A stretch of DNA of 64,000 bases from contig NW_023503376.1 in assembly GCF_014529535.1 (NCBI RefSeq), forward strand, positions 4,183,608 through 4,247,607, in the 5' to 3' direction. This document shows, piece by piece, positions 1-11,700 of the stretch; the first letter of the stretch is position 1; every line of letters begins with the position of its first letter. Source of the stretch: Bradysia coprophila (Eukaryota; Arthropoda; Insecta; Diptera; Sciaridae). The notes under the pieces were generated by a model. It was not told where the DNA came from and did no database searches. It saw nothing but the letters and a program-made list of their open reading frames with translations. A program made the translations under genes and the position numbers.

Positions 1-76
1 ATAGAAGACAGATGTGGGTAGAAATAGCACAACATGACACTTGATTAAGTTGAAATCATAAGAAATTTGACACGAG

Positions 77-970
77 AGGGACTCTTTTGAGAACCAGCCT
101 ACCGAAATCAGACGAATTTTCCAGAGGACTTTAATGTGCCTAGAAAGGACGTCGACCCTAGAAGCCAAAACCACTTTCAAAAAAATTCTTCGAAGCTTGT
201 GTGGCTGATGAAAGGTGAGCAAAAACCGAAAAATTGCAATTTTCTTACCAAAATTTCTCCAGTTACATGAGCCGTACAGGGTCGTGTGGGGTGTCATTGG
301 AAAGGTAATCACACGTGTTGAGCCGAATAGGGACTTGTTGTGTTTAAAATTTATCGACACTGAAATATGAGCAAGTCAAGTTTTCAACCGAAGACTTACA
401 CTGTTCTTACAGAAATTTCTCGAGGTGCAGAAAACGTACATGGTCGTGTAGGGTATTATTTGAAAGGTAATTTTATGTGCTTTTGGGCCGAATAGGGACT
501 TATGGGGTTTGGATGCATATGCGGTGAAATATGGACACTTAAACCTTTCAACCTCTATTTCATCGTAGATGCATCCAGATCACATAAAACCCCATTTGGC
601 CCAAAAGCACATTAAATTACCTGTCAAATGACACCCTACACGACCATGTACGTTTTGTGTACCTCGAGAAATTTCAGTAAGAACAGTGTAAGTCTTCGGT
701 TGAAAACTTGACTTGCACGTATTTCAGTGTTGGATGAATTTTAAAACCAATAAGTCTCTATTCGGCTCAATAGTACGTGTGATTATCTTTCTAATGACAC
801 CCCACACGACCCTGTACGGCTCGTGTAACTGGAGAAATTTTTGTAAGAAACGTGCAAGTTTTCGGTTTTTGATCACCTTTCACCAGCCAGACAAGCTTCG
901 AAGCACATATAAAAAAGTCCACTGGAAAATGCGTCCGATTTCGGTCGGCTGTTTTTCAAAAGAATCCCTC
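77..970. mobile_element. Foldback (long inverted repeat) element, copy 1
   Basis: The left part (about 77-500) is mirrored by the right part (about 560-970): the stretch around 255-350 reappears in reverse complement around 755-845, and the ends match as AGGGACTCTTTT on the left and AAAAGAATCCCT on the right. No transposase-like reading frame is present. A shorter relative with the same ends lies at 13459-14074. It is probably a non-autonomous DNA transposon that consists almost entirely of its inverted arms. Boundaries are by eye and no target-site duplication was identified. Confidence 0.7.
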
Positions 971-1463
971 CGATAGTACAAGCAAATCCATCAGTGGTAA
1001 TTACAGAATTGACTGTAGGTACTCAAAGCAAAGCGAAAGAGTTGTAGGTGTTGCATCATCAGAAAATCGTTCTGATGTCTCCTTGTGATATCACAACAGC
1101 ATGTTCTTGTGTTTTCCTATTTTCAATCGCATAGAAAACAATCAACTCCAACAAGAGCAATATTTGCGACCCGAGTGCAGCGAGTGCAACAAGTGAGTGC
1201 TGTTTTGTTCTCTCAATGCTTGAAAGTGATAAAATGAGTTTCCTTCGCGACTTTGAAATTTCTATGCGCCTTTTCATTAGCAGTGACAAGGAATAGGCGG
1301 CTTCACTCAAAACGATCTTAAATAGATCTGTCCTTGCTTGCAGAAAATGTGTTGAGAAATCAGATGTGGGGAGAAACGCCCTCACCGCAAATGAGGGTAG
1401 TAAATACAAGCATGCCAAATTCACCGATAGAGAATTTGTGTCTACCGTTCATCTCCTTCAAAT
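971..1463. other. Intergenic / possible 3' end of the Nudix gene
   Basis: No recognisable coding sequence. A 121-codon open frame on the minus strand (1059-1424) has no family resemblance I can see. A small last exon of the Nudix gene could lie here, because the neighbouring exon ends close to a good splice donor, but I could not identify it. Confidence 0.4.
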
Positions 1464-2362
1464 TCAAATCAACTCACCATTTTCAGCAGTTATAACGCCA
1501 TGTCGTATCAAAAAATCTATAACCACCGGACAGCTGGTGGTTTTGAAGTCAGCCGAAAATACCTTCTCCAAACATTGATTAGCCGGTAACAATTCGAATG
1601 CTTGCACTTCGCCATCGGCATTCGTAGGCACAAAATCGGGCGGCAATTCTAAATCGAATACAAATTCGGTGTTCGGAAAGATGCCCCGTTCACTTTCAAA
1701 CAGAAACGACACACAACCGGCCGACACCAGATTTTTCACTAAATTTTCGGGAATCGAAGCCTCTTCGGCGGCTTCTTTGACGGCCGTTTCCATAATACCG
1801 AAACCAACCGATAAACCGCCGCCCACCATATTGTCCCACTTGCCAGGCCATGTTTGCTTCGTGTCGGATCGTTGCTGCAACCAAATGCACAATCCTTTCG
1901 TTGGATGACGAACGAAACCGTTTATGTCAACTCCGTAGTTTCGAATGCCGAACAGACACGTAGCCGATCGATCCATTTTGAAGAGGCTATTGTGTCCCGC
2001 TTTGACATCGTAACACTGAAACGGATATAGAAATGAAATGGTTGGCCCCACATTTAAAAATTGATTTAATTTTTCGCGCGTATACTGACCTCTTCTCGCC
2101 ACCCTTTCAACGTAACAAACGTTGCATCCTTTTTAAATTGCCTGAGAACTTTGTCGACGTTTTCCGATCGTTCGGCATAGTCCCGAAAAGCCGGATTCAA
2201 TTCAACAATGTCTCTCATTTCATTTTTGTCAATCCGAAATACGTCTGGATAATTGTACAACTGTTTTAATACATCCGGTCGGATGAGTCCCACTTGTTGG
2301 CCATCGACAACGAACGGTCGACATTCACCTTTGACCAAACCTGCGAGAGAATTGTTATTCAT
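1464..2362 (-). CDS. Nudix hydrolase of the DUF4743 / thiamine-pyrophosphokinase-like type
   Basis: Two exons, 2362-2090 and 2015-1464, are joined across a 74-nt intron with donor GAG|GTCAGT and acceptor TTTCAG|TGT. The join reads ...GWREE-CYDVK..., the junction expected for the N-terminal DUF4743 region that precedes this Nudix domain. The Nudix box is seen as GGGLSVG....ETAVKEAAEEASIP (KE and EE metal-binding residues present). The predicted length is 274 aa. The ATG at 2362 is chosen because the frame upstream opens only with TTG. Related fungal and plant proteins (S. cerevisiae YJR142W, the Nudix part of S. pombe Tnr3) hydrolyse damaged forms of thiamine diphosphate, so a cytosolic housekeeping role is inferred. 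The C-terminus is uncertain: the frame stops after ENGELI, but AATG|GTGAGT just before it is a strong donor, and homologues usually carry about a dozen more residues. Confidence 0.85.
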
Positions 2363-2783
2363 GAAATACAAATTACAATTTTTCGCGAAACAAATTTTTT
2401 TTTTTTTAATTTTTCAATGACAAAGTTCGAACAAAAAAAAGGAGAAAGAAATTAGCATGACCGCTAATGTGTTGTGTCCTAATACGGCAGTAATTTATCT
2501 ACTAAGTTATGTAAATGTAATGAGCGAGGCGAGATATACAGAGAAAAATATGAAGGTAAAATAGAGGATGTCCGTCAATGGAGTTCGGTTTCGTATGGAA
2601 ATTTTTTTGACGATTTTTCGTTTAACAATTCTTTGCAAATTTGGGGTAATTTGGTAAATAAAACGTTCGGAGCATCCCAGTTAGAATGAAAAATCTCCTT
2701 TCATTTTTTAAACAAATGTTTGAACGTCGTTTTTCTGTAGTGAATTACCGGTAAATGTAACGTTTACCAGTAAATTTCATACC
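2363..2783. other. Intergenic, upstream of the Nudix gene
   Basis: AT-rich DNA with a T-run near 2396-2409. It presumably includes the promoter and 5' UTR of the minus-strand Nudix gene, but no specific motif could be supported. Confidence 0.4.
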
Positions 2784-3070
2784 AATTCACGCCGTAAGTG
2801 CGGTCGAAATTCAAAATGGAAAGTGCGGAGGTCTTTCTAACGTAGGAGCTCGTTCAGAAACTCTTCGTTAAGTTTCTCTAATGAGGATTTTGACACTTCT
2901 TTCATATAAAATATGTCAAAATCTTCACTTTGGGTCACGAATTTTTAGTTCCTGAACGAGTTCTAGTGTCATTTTCATACAATGAAGCGTTGAAATGTAT
3001 TTTTTGGTTCACTTTATCATCGAATCGTTCACTTAAAATTCAAATTTTAAGCACACTTACGGCGAAAATT
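2784..3070. mobile_element. Palindromic MITE, family A, interrupted copy
   Basis: The ends match as AATTCACGCCGTAAGTGCG and, in reverse complement, ...CACTTACGGCG. Intact relatives lie at 40595-40754 and 49481-49636. This copy is split in the middle by another element (2845-2963); removing the insert restores the order seen in the intact copy at 40.6 kb. It is non-coding. Confidence 0.75.
2845..2963. mobile_element. Nested 119-bp MITE with TA target duplication
   Basis: The terminal inverted repeats are GGAGCTCGTTCAG and CTGAACGAGTTC. TA flanks both sides (2843-2844 and 2964-2965). Comparison with the uninterrupted copy of the host MITE at 40.6 kb shows a single TA at the empty site. TA duplication is typical of Tc1/mariner-type elements. 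Confidence 0.75.
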
Positions 3071-3167
3071 TCTCACCGGTTGGGATACACTATCTGTGTG
3101 AAAATCTTCTTCGTATTGCAATTCCAAAAATTATTAAAAAGAAACAAGGAAAAATGGTTAATGTCCC

Positions 3168-4092
3168 TAGGGATTGCAAACCGAACTCGAATTCAAAAAC
3201 CGCGGTTTCGGTTTGTTTCCACTAAAAAGAGCGATTAACCGGTTAACTGCGGTTTTTCAACCCTAAGAGCAAAAAAAAATTCTCCAAATTTCACAGTTTT
3301 AATACTTTTTTCGCGTTTATGACGCGGTATTTCATATTTAATTCAATGAAATGAAATGTATTTGTTTACCATCTGTTTGGAGAGGGAATTTGGGTTTATC
3401 TTTGCATCGACACATAAAATATCTTAAGTTTCTGCAGAACTTCGGCACAGGATACAACCCCCTCCTCGAAGATAAGCCAATTTTCGTATCACTTAATCTA
3501 GAACCTAATTTTGTTCATAAAAGTCCAGCATTCGAAAATGTTTTCTCAGTGTCAACACTGGCAACACTTAAGTAAATGCTGATAAACAGTCTCTAGATTC
3601 GGTCCTCAAACACAGCCATCTTGTGTTTAATAACGTTTTCGATGTTGCGACTACCATTTGACTACCACGCATGAGTACTGTCAATAACTTCTGTTTTCTG
3701 CCTTATTCGTGCCTTCGGTGCTTCTATTTATCTACTACACATTCCACATCACATGAGGAGTTTTTGTGCAAGGACCACAACGCCGGCTTCGATTTTTTGA
3801 AGTTTTTCGTGTTTATTTTGAAATCATTAAAAATGACAAAATTCCGAGACCAATGTTTTGCACCTCATATCACACATGGCTCATGTCATAATTAGGAAAC
3901 AAAGACAACTCCAATAATACGACATAGGCAGAAAATACAAGCTTGCCACAGTACTTTTTGAAATAAATTTTGGACTTTCGGAGCGACATTTAAAAACCAA
4001 AAATCCCGGTTTTTATGCCAAAAAACTGCGGTTTCGATTTGGCTAAAATTGCCGGGTTAACCGGTTCGGTTTAAACCGGTTTGCAATCCCTA
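3168..4092. mobile_element. hAT-like non-autonomous element (925 bp)
   Basis: The ends are TAGGGATTGCAAACCG and CGGTTTGCAATCCCTA. The flanking octamers AATGTCCC and CCTGTCCC agree at 6 of 8 positions, which fits a decayed 8-bp target-site duplication of the hAT type. Sub-terminal regions are rich in AACCGGTTAA palindromes. No transposase is recognisable inside. Confidence 0.65.
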
Positions 4093-4100
4093 CCTGTCCC

Positions 4101-5282
4101 ACATCTAATCTTACACAATGAAAACGACAACTAGATAATCTTACAGGAAATGAGAATGAAGAGAACTGTCTGCTTGCATGCAAATATCGAAATGATTGTC
4201 GAAATCGGTAAATGCACCCAACATTGGGAGGCTTTTTGACGTCTGACAGATACGAGTGATAATGCAAGTTAATGCAGGTGAATGGGTAACAGAACGAAAT
4301 AAACGCTCGTTGCGCTGGGATCGAAGACATGACGATGAATTTAGGGAAGGTACAGCAGAAAGATGCAATCGAAATTCATATCGGACCCGTGTAAACACAA
4401 TAATGACTCAAACGACGTTTCACTCCCTTCCGACGCAATCAATAAAAAACAAAATTCATTCGACTTCATATTCGTCTCTGTGTTACGATTGTGTTACATA
4501 TTATAAGACCGCGGTGTTCAGTTCTCTATATAGCTAACATTTTGGTTTTGCAACATTTTGTGCCTGTTTTTTTTTGGTGTGTTACCAGCAGCTGCTTTAA
4601 TTATTCATTTTATAAAGGCAAATACCAAAAGCGTCATTCTACGAAAAATCGATATTTTATTTCTCATGCAGAAAACGTTCAAATTCGAATAGAATGTGTA
4701 TGCATGGGTAGGTGTATGATATATGTGTTCATATAATATCGAATGCTTTTTACTAGCTTGACCGATTGAGATAACAATTTATTTTCTTAATAAATTTTTG
4801 TTTCTGCTGAATCGCCAACTTTTTTGTTATTTAAAACATCTTGCAACCCATTAATTAAGTTACAGTATGTGTGTGTATGTATATAGCTTGTTTGCATAGC
4901 GCAAAAAAATAAATAAATGCAAATGAGTCTCATCAAGCAAAATAGTTTATCGAATTTGAACCGCACAACTAATTATAATGACACACACAAAAAAACAGCA
5001 TCGTCGAAAGGAAATTTGAATAAACATCCATAAATCGTCACAGATCTGCTCTGGGTATGATGATTCCCATCAGCAGTATTAGGCTCCATTTGAATAATCG
5101 ACAATTGATTTGGTAGCGATGAAATGATGGAAATTGTGTCGGTTTAAGCATTTTTCGCTACGAACCGAATACACAAACATTCCAAAACCACAAAAAACCG
5201 ATAGCAAAACAAACAGTGATTCATCTACCACGTATGAATAAAAAAACGAATGTGCAAAGATAATACTAAATGGGAAATAGTC
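4101..5282. other. Intergenic, no gene recognised
   Basis: AT-rich sequence with short open frames only, none resembling a known family. Confidence 0.4.
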
Positions 5283-5402
5283 ATTTGTGTACCTGTTTTG
5301 GACGATTGATTTTAGGCAATTTCGCGGATTGTAGGCCGAACGAAGTGAGGTCTACAAGCGAAAGTGCCTTAAATCAACCGTCCCAAACAGGTGCACATGT
5401 GA
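5283..5402. mobile_element. Small palindromic MITE
   Basis: The arm around 5290-5335 (ACCTGTTTTGGACGATTGAT) is mirrored by the arm around 5355-5398 (CAACCGTCCCAAACAGGTGC). A degenerate relative seems to lie near 6880-6960 (CAATTTCGCGAGTTGTAGCC). It is non-coding. Confidence 0.55.
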
Positions 5403-7155
5403 GTTTTCATGCAGAGGGCCGGAAACCCGAGAAAATTCGAAAAATTGCCCTCATTTTCGGCCCCGAAGCATGAAAAGAGTTAATGAACACACATCAAAAA
5501 CTTTTATATTATTTCGTCAGCCCCAACGCAATCGATAACAATGCGAGAAAAATGGTTTTTATGAAAGAAAATGCAGAACAGTTAAACGAATTGGCTGTGT
5601 TAAATTGTCCGCACTTTGTCAATTAATTGTAGCAAACACTTTGATTGCAAAATCACACTCACCTGACAGGTAAAAACAATTAAATTTTTGTGCTAGTTTC
5701 AAGAGCCTAGTCATTTTTGAATCTTCCATTTTAGATTTTGTGTTTAGACTAATAAAAAAATAAGATTTTACATTGACTCGGAGTGTACATCGAATGTCAT
5801 GTCATGTCGTTGCAAAATACCCACCAAATAAAAAATTTCCGCTCTGCCCGCTCTACCGTAGTAAAGTTTGAAATTAATTTAGCGCCGGTAAACTGCGATT
5901 CTGATTGATCAACACTTGTCGTCAGTTGTTATACTTAAACGTTTCACCACTTTCGATTCGTGTGAACACTCATAGTCACTAAGACGGACTAAACTTAACG
6001 TCCAACTTTTATGAGAGCTCTATATGGTATAAGATGAACGATAATTTATCAACTTCAATGTAGCGATATATCGCCGATTTTACACACTGTATACATTACA
6101 CCCAACTGACCCAACTAAATATATTTAATCGCTGAAATGTTGACGCCATAAATCCGCTAAATATTCAAATTTAAAAGTGTCAAACCCAAATCAAACGTCG
6201 TATCGTTTGTTCCAAATAACTGTAAACCCGAACGACTCGAACTTTAACAACACGAACGACGACGATTTCATCAACATAACCTGAACGGCAACAAATTTAC
6301 TTGTAAATTTTTCGTTAAAATTTTCGTCAACCTGAAAGTTGAGGTTAAGTTGTCTTCTGTGGATAAAATTTGACTTTTCGAAATGACCTTGGAACAAACC
6401 TATAGGTAATTGACGATATTCTCATATTAGAGTGCGTCAAAATCAATCTTTCAAATCATTTGTTCATTTACTGATTTACACAAAATTCAAATTCTGAAAC
6501 GCACTTACGTCGCCTCGCCATGAATACAGCAAAACAAATTATTGAGGTAATTCTGACAGGCAGGGCTGTATGAGAATACAACATAACAACGAAAAAGTGC
6601 TTGGATTTTTAAACAAATCCGACTGTCAGAATTATCTACCTCTTGATATTTTTGATTTTTCGGGGATAATTTTGATAGTTTCGGTTAATACCTATTGTCT
6701 CACAAAGATTCTAACACTTTTCCCATGAAAATCTTCTCTACTTATATGTATTCAGTTAAGCTAAGCTAAAGCTAATAAGGTGAAAGCACTTGAAAAATGA
6801 TGACAAAAAATTGCGGCAGACAAACTATCAAAATCAATGAATTATATCCGAATTATTTGCACAAAGCACGTGCAATTTCGGCAATTTCGCGAGTTGTAGC
6901 CCAAAGGAAGGTAGGGCGACATACGAAAGTTCCTTAGAGTTACCGTCCACGACAGATACATATAAAATGTTCATGCCGAGGGACTAAATTATGAGAAAAA
7001 TTCCATCCGTGCAGCGTGAATAATCTAATTTTATCCAAATTCAGTGAGACGATGGCTTTTTGTTGACGCCTGACGCTCTCCCATGAGGCAAACAAGATTT
7101 TTCTATCTTTGCATCTTTCATTTCGCTTTGATTTTGTGGATAAAAACGGCAGAGA
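5403..7155. other. Intergenic, no gene recognised
   Basis: AT-rich DNA with fragments of small repeats. A weak inverted pair near 6540-6650 (AATTATTGAGGTAATTCTGACAG and its mirror) may be a degenerate MITE. No coding region is supported. Confidence 0.4.
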
Positions 7156-7319
7156 GATGCTAATATGACGACTGGGTCGTTTCGATGGATAGAGGGAACA
7201 TGTCGAATGACAGTTGTGTTTTTGAGAGAGAGTTCAATACATTTTCTCTCAACCAATTTCAACATATTTCGACATATTCCCTCTATCCGCCGAAACGACC
7301 CAGTCGTCATATTAGCATC
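7156..7319. mobile_element. 164-bp palindromic MITE
   Basis: The arms are nearly perfect over about 50 bp, starting GATGCTAATATGACGACTGG and ending with its reverse complement CCAGTCGTCATATTAGCATC. The loop carries a (GA)n-rich stretch. It is non-coding. Confidence 0.75.
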
Positions 7320-7526
7320 ACTCTGAAAAACGGTTATTCACATCACGTACATACGGATGAAATATTATGTGTTCACCTCGGAGAGAAATAGGAAATTCCA
7401 ACTCTAGCTCTGGTTAGAGTTTCCTATTTTCTCCACTTTTGGTAAACAAAAAACCAATAAAGTTCTGCTCAAAATATTCAACGCAAAACTCATTTTTTTT
7501 ACATTCTTGCCCAGAGGTGATATGAT

Positions 7527-7728
7527 CAAGGCTGTATATTTTGAGGAGGTCACGCAGCCCGCCATTTTATTGATGGTTTTACATGTAAAAAAATTCACCA
7601 CATCATCAAGACGACGAGAATCATCAGAGTAGGTGAATTTTTGTATGAAATCGGCCATTTTATCATCAACTGTGGTGTGTAACCCGCGTATCTGTATCTG
7701 CGTGACCTCCCCAAAGTATACAGCCTTG
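7527..7728. mobile_element. hAT-like MITE with 8-bp duplication
   Basis: The terminal repeats are CAAGGCTGTATA and TATACAGCCTTG. A perfect 8-bp direct repeat, GATATGAT, flanks the element at 7519-7526 and 7729-7736. This is the signature of hAT-type insertion. The arms include GAGGTCACGCAG and its mirror. Confidence 0.85.
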
Positions 7729-7736
7729 GATATGAT

Positions 7737-8711
7737 GGCACTGATGCTAATCGGCACACAAAAAATACACGGGCACCTAGTGTAACCCTTTGTTCTTGCC
7801 ACTTGCTAATTAATTAGAGGTTAGACTGCAGTGAGTACAACCCTTTTAATTTGGATACTATATTGTCTGTAAAAAAAACGCATTCACCACTTCGATCCTA
7901 TATTCATCGATTCAACAATTTTTTTTTTCAAAATTCGCGGCATTTTTATCCAGAACATTCGAACTGTCAATCGAATTTATTGACTGGGAATATTTCAGTC
8001 GCCGCGTCGTATTCGACAATTTACCTACCAACCGAACCAAAATTTTCATTTCACTCTGCGACATTGAACAAATCACAAGTAAAACCGCGTCATAGAATTA
8101 TATAAAAAGAAAGAAAAAAATGGTATTGGAGCAATTAATAAAAAATCATCCCACTGCCGCGTAATTTGATGGACTGGAGGAAGAGGCAAATAATTATAAT
8201 CACTTTTTTATACCAATTGTGTACTTTATTAAAAGAAAAATTCAGATATTTTGTAGTATAAAATGGACGAAGAAGCCTCCATTTTTAGGGCGTGATCTGC
8301 AATTTTTTTCCATTCGCAAAAGAGAAAGAAAATTTAGTAAAACGACGTGTCCAGATTTCTACGTATTATAATCTAAGTAAAATAATAACCAAACATCTGA
8401 CAAAATTACGTCCGAAACGTTTATAGCTGCCAGAAAAGATAAAGAATTTGTTAGAAAGGACAAAGACGATTTGCCAACAAAAAGACAGAACAAAAAGAAT
8501 TCATCATCGAAGTTTTCTTATCTAATGTCGTAATGTGGTGTAATATCCATTGAGTTCGCGAGTTTTTCATTCAGTCATTTTATATATTCGAATAAACAAA
8601 AGACTTAAAGCAAAACGATGCATAGTAAGTGAAGTGAAATTGTGACAGATATTTTTCAGAAATTTTAAAGGAAGCCCATCGCGCAGCTGAAAGCAAAAAA
8701 ATTGTACAAAA
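7737..8711. other. Region upstream of PNUTS, probable promoter and 5' UTR
   Basis: AT-rich, with no other gene seen. The 5' untranslated part of PNUTS must end at 8711, just before the ATG at 8712. The transcription start could not be located. Confidence 0.4.
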
Positions 8712-11700
8712 ATGGTAAGTCATGTGAATATTTAATATCCATTGCCATTATAGTGGTGTAAGTATATGTATGTGCGTAGTTTCACAACCTACAAAAAAAA
8801 ATTGTAATTCCGTCACTTCCGTTCTCGATAGTCATATTTTTGATGTTTCATCGAAAATCGAATGTAAGTTTTAACAGATGGCGTTCATGACGCGCGTCAA
8901 CTATCCAATGGAATTTTTTGTCGCTTTGCATGTAAATTTTAGCGGCAATTTTTGAATATTTTTTTTAAAAATCAGACTGACATTGATATGACTCAGAGAG
9001 GATTGAAATGACTTTTTTCTTGTTTAGTGTACATAAATCTACTGCACAGCAAAGAAGACCTTTTTTCAAATTCTTTTGATAAAATTTGTCGTTTTGGTTT
9101 TATCTGTTCATCAACATTGTATTGATGTCAGTGAATGTCCCTTCTTTGTCAGCTTGCGATGGCCTTGAAAATTTAACATCATCTTAATCATAGTTTGCAT
9201 AGATTTTTTGAATTTACGTTTGTGAATCAACGAAAGATTGTCGAAAAGAAGGTCATTAATTCCAGTTGTTCTCCGATATTATTGGATTTTATCTTTGATT
9301 GTTGGAATATAAAGATCTTATAAAGAGGACATGATCGCGAACAATTTTCTGAATATTTCAATATTACGTGAGGTGCCGCAAAATTTTTACTTTTAAGTTC
9401 AAACTGAGAATTAATCTTCGTTTTTCGGAATGCCAACAAATAATTGGGTTTAAGCTTAAGAAACTAGTGGTACAATGAATGAAACCGCAGCTCCTAAGGA
9501 TCAGGAGCTATGACGATGCTGAATTCATTTTTCATTCATCGTTCTATGTCGTCTTAATTCGTGGCTAAAATCTTTTTGTTTAATTTTTTTTTTCTTGACC
9601 CAACGCACTTCAAGCATGAGTGGTACTCCAAATAGAAAAAAATTTGGAAACATTTTTCAAACAAAGTAGTACTCTATTTGGCAGCTGTCGCTCGAAGCAC
9701 TTTTGCTTGAAGTGCTCTGCTTGACATCGTAGATTGTCATACTAAGTTCAGGATTACTCATGACAAGATTCTTGATATAAAAGCTCAATTTTTTTGGCTA
9801 ATTTTGATCTGACCCACGAGCTACCCACAGTTTGGCACTATAATTTTACCACAATTAGCCAGAACCCAATCCCAGTCCATTAGTAATTCGTAGAACCATC
9901 AAGTTTAGTTCAGATATCTACTTCAAAGCCATAGTGCAAACTCTTCAGCGATTTTGCAATTTTATTCGTTGAGATCGCATTAAAAGTTCCATTTTGTAAC
10001 AATGAGTCAATCATGAGCTGTAATGCAATTTTGATCATTCTATGAAAAAATTGCTAGATTTCGTAAGAGTATCTGACGATTGAATCCACATGAAAATCGT
10101 TGGAACCCCAACCTCAATTTAAAAATCGAAAACTGCTCAAATTGGACCATTTCTTGACACTTAAAATCATGAACGAAACACAAGAAAATTACGTGATCTG
10201 CGATCGGATATATCGTAAAAGTGGGCTGAAAGATAGCTCTTATTTTCATCGCTCCAGATGCTTCTATATTCTTCTCTTTGTACTCTTCCTATGAAACTGC
10301 GTTTTTGTTTTAAATTCCCTGATCATGTCCACGAGAATTAAAGAATTTATTTTCCCTTCCTTACAGCCTCGTATCGATCCACAACAATTGTTGAATTGCC
10401 TAAGCGTTCTGCTGGCAACAAATGGCGGCATCAAAAGCTCCAAAGAAGTAAATCGACTCGTCCAGTTGATGGGAAAATTTTCCAAAAAACTCGTTTCCAA
10501 ATGCATTTACGTTCAAATATTGAAGTCCACCGAAACGGAATTGTTGGGCCAATTCATGGCGGATGGTGGCTGGGCATTGTCTCACATATGGTTGCAGGAC
10601 GGAATTCTGACCAGAAACTGGCCATTGGTGCAAGAACTGTTGGAACTGATGCTACTGTGTCCGGTTGATGTTCAGCGTCTGAAGTCGAACTCGGCACCGA
10701 AATTGGTCAAAGGTCTATCGAAGGAGGGCGGCAACGAAGGTAATTCGAGCTGATTGTATGAATCGAACAATTTTGTCTAATTTTTCCCATTCGATTTTCT
10801 GTTGAACAGGTGTGCGAATACTGGCGTCGAAGCTGGTTGAGCAGTGGTTGAAAATTGTCAAAGGCGAATCATCACTCACACCGGTTACAGTTCAACAACA
10901 GGATGTCGTCGTGGCTGTTCTGAAGCCTGAAGTTCCGGAAGTGAAGGAAGAATCTACGGAAAGCGGCGACGATGAGGAGCTCGACGAAGCGGATGAGTCC
11001 GAAGATATGGTTGATCCGTTGGAAATTCCAAGCAATCATGTGCCACAAGATGACGTTGATTCGAAAGAGCGACTATCCAAGGCTAAAAGTGATGGTCTGG
11101 TGTACAAAATAACTGTTAAAGATGGCAAACAAGTGTTTGCTAAGCTGGAGGCTTCTCCAAAAAAGGAGGCGGATAGCGAAAAGGCAAAAGTAAAGAGCGA
11201 ACTCAATACTAAGACGAAGAACGAAGACACAGTCAAGGGAAAATCAGAACCGATTGCCAAATTGAAAATTGCAACGGTTGATGGTAAGAAACAAATCAAA
11301 GACAAAGTTAAACAAGAGAGCGTCGAACCAAAAGAACTAGACAAAGTCGAAGCGAGTAAAAAAGTGGAAAAGGCAAAGGGTGATACAGTCAAAGAGAAAT
11401 CCAAATCTGATGATAAGGAACGGCGAAATAGCAAAGAAACTGCGAAAGAATCGGGTGATGTCAAGGAGTCAAAAGAAGCGAAAGAGAAAAGAAAAGATTC
11501 GTCATCGAAATCGTCATCATCATCTTCGAAGCACAGTAGCAGTAGTAGCGGCCGAAGCTCAAGTCATAAATCTAGCCGTAGTGATAGTAAACATAAGACA
11601 AGTAGTAGCAGCAGCAGTAGCAGCAGTCGTGATAAAAGCAGAGACAGTGAACGAGATAAAGAAAGGGACAAAGACCGAGATCGAAGCTCGAAATCATCGT

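Noticed and set aside
1059..1424. 121-codon minus-strand frame downstream of the Nudix gene
   Set aside because: Tested as a possible last exon; a joining acceptor would give a frame unlike the family's C-terminus.
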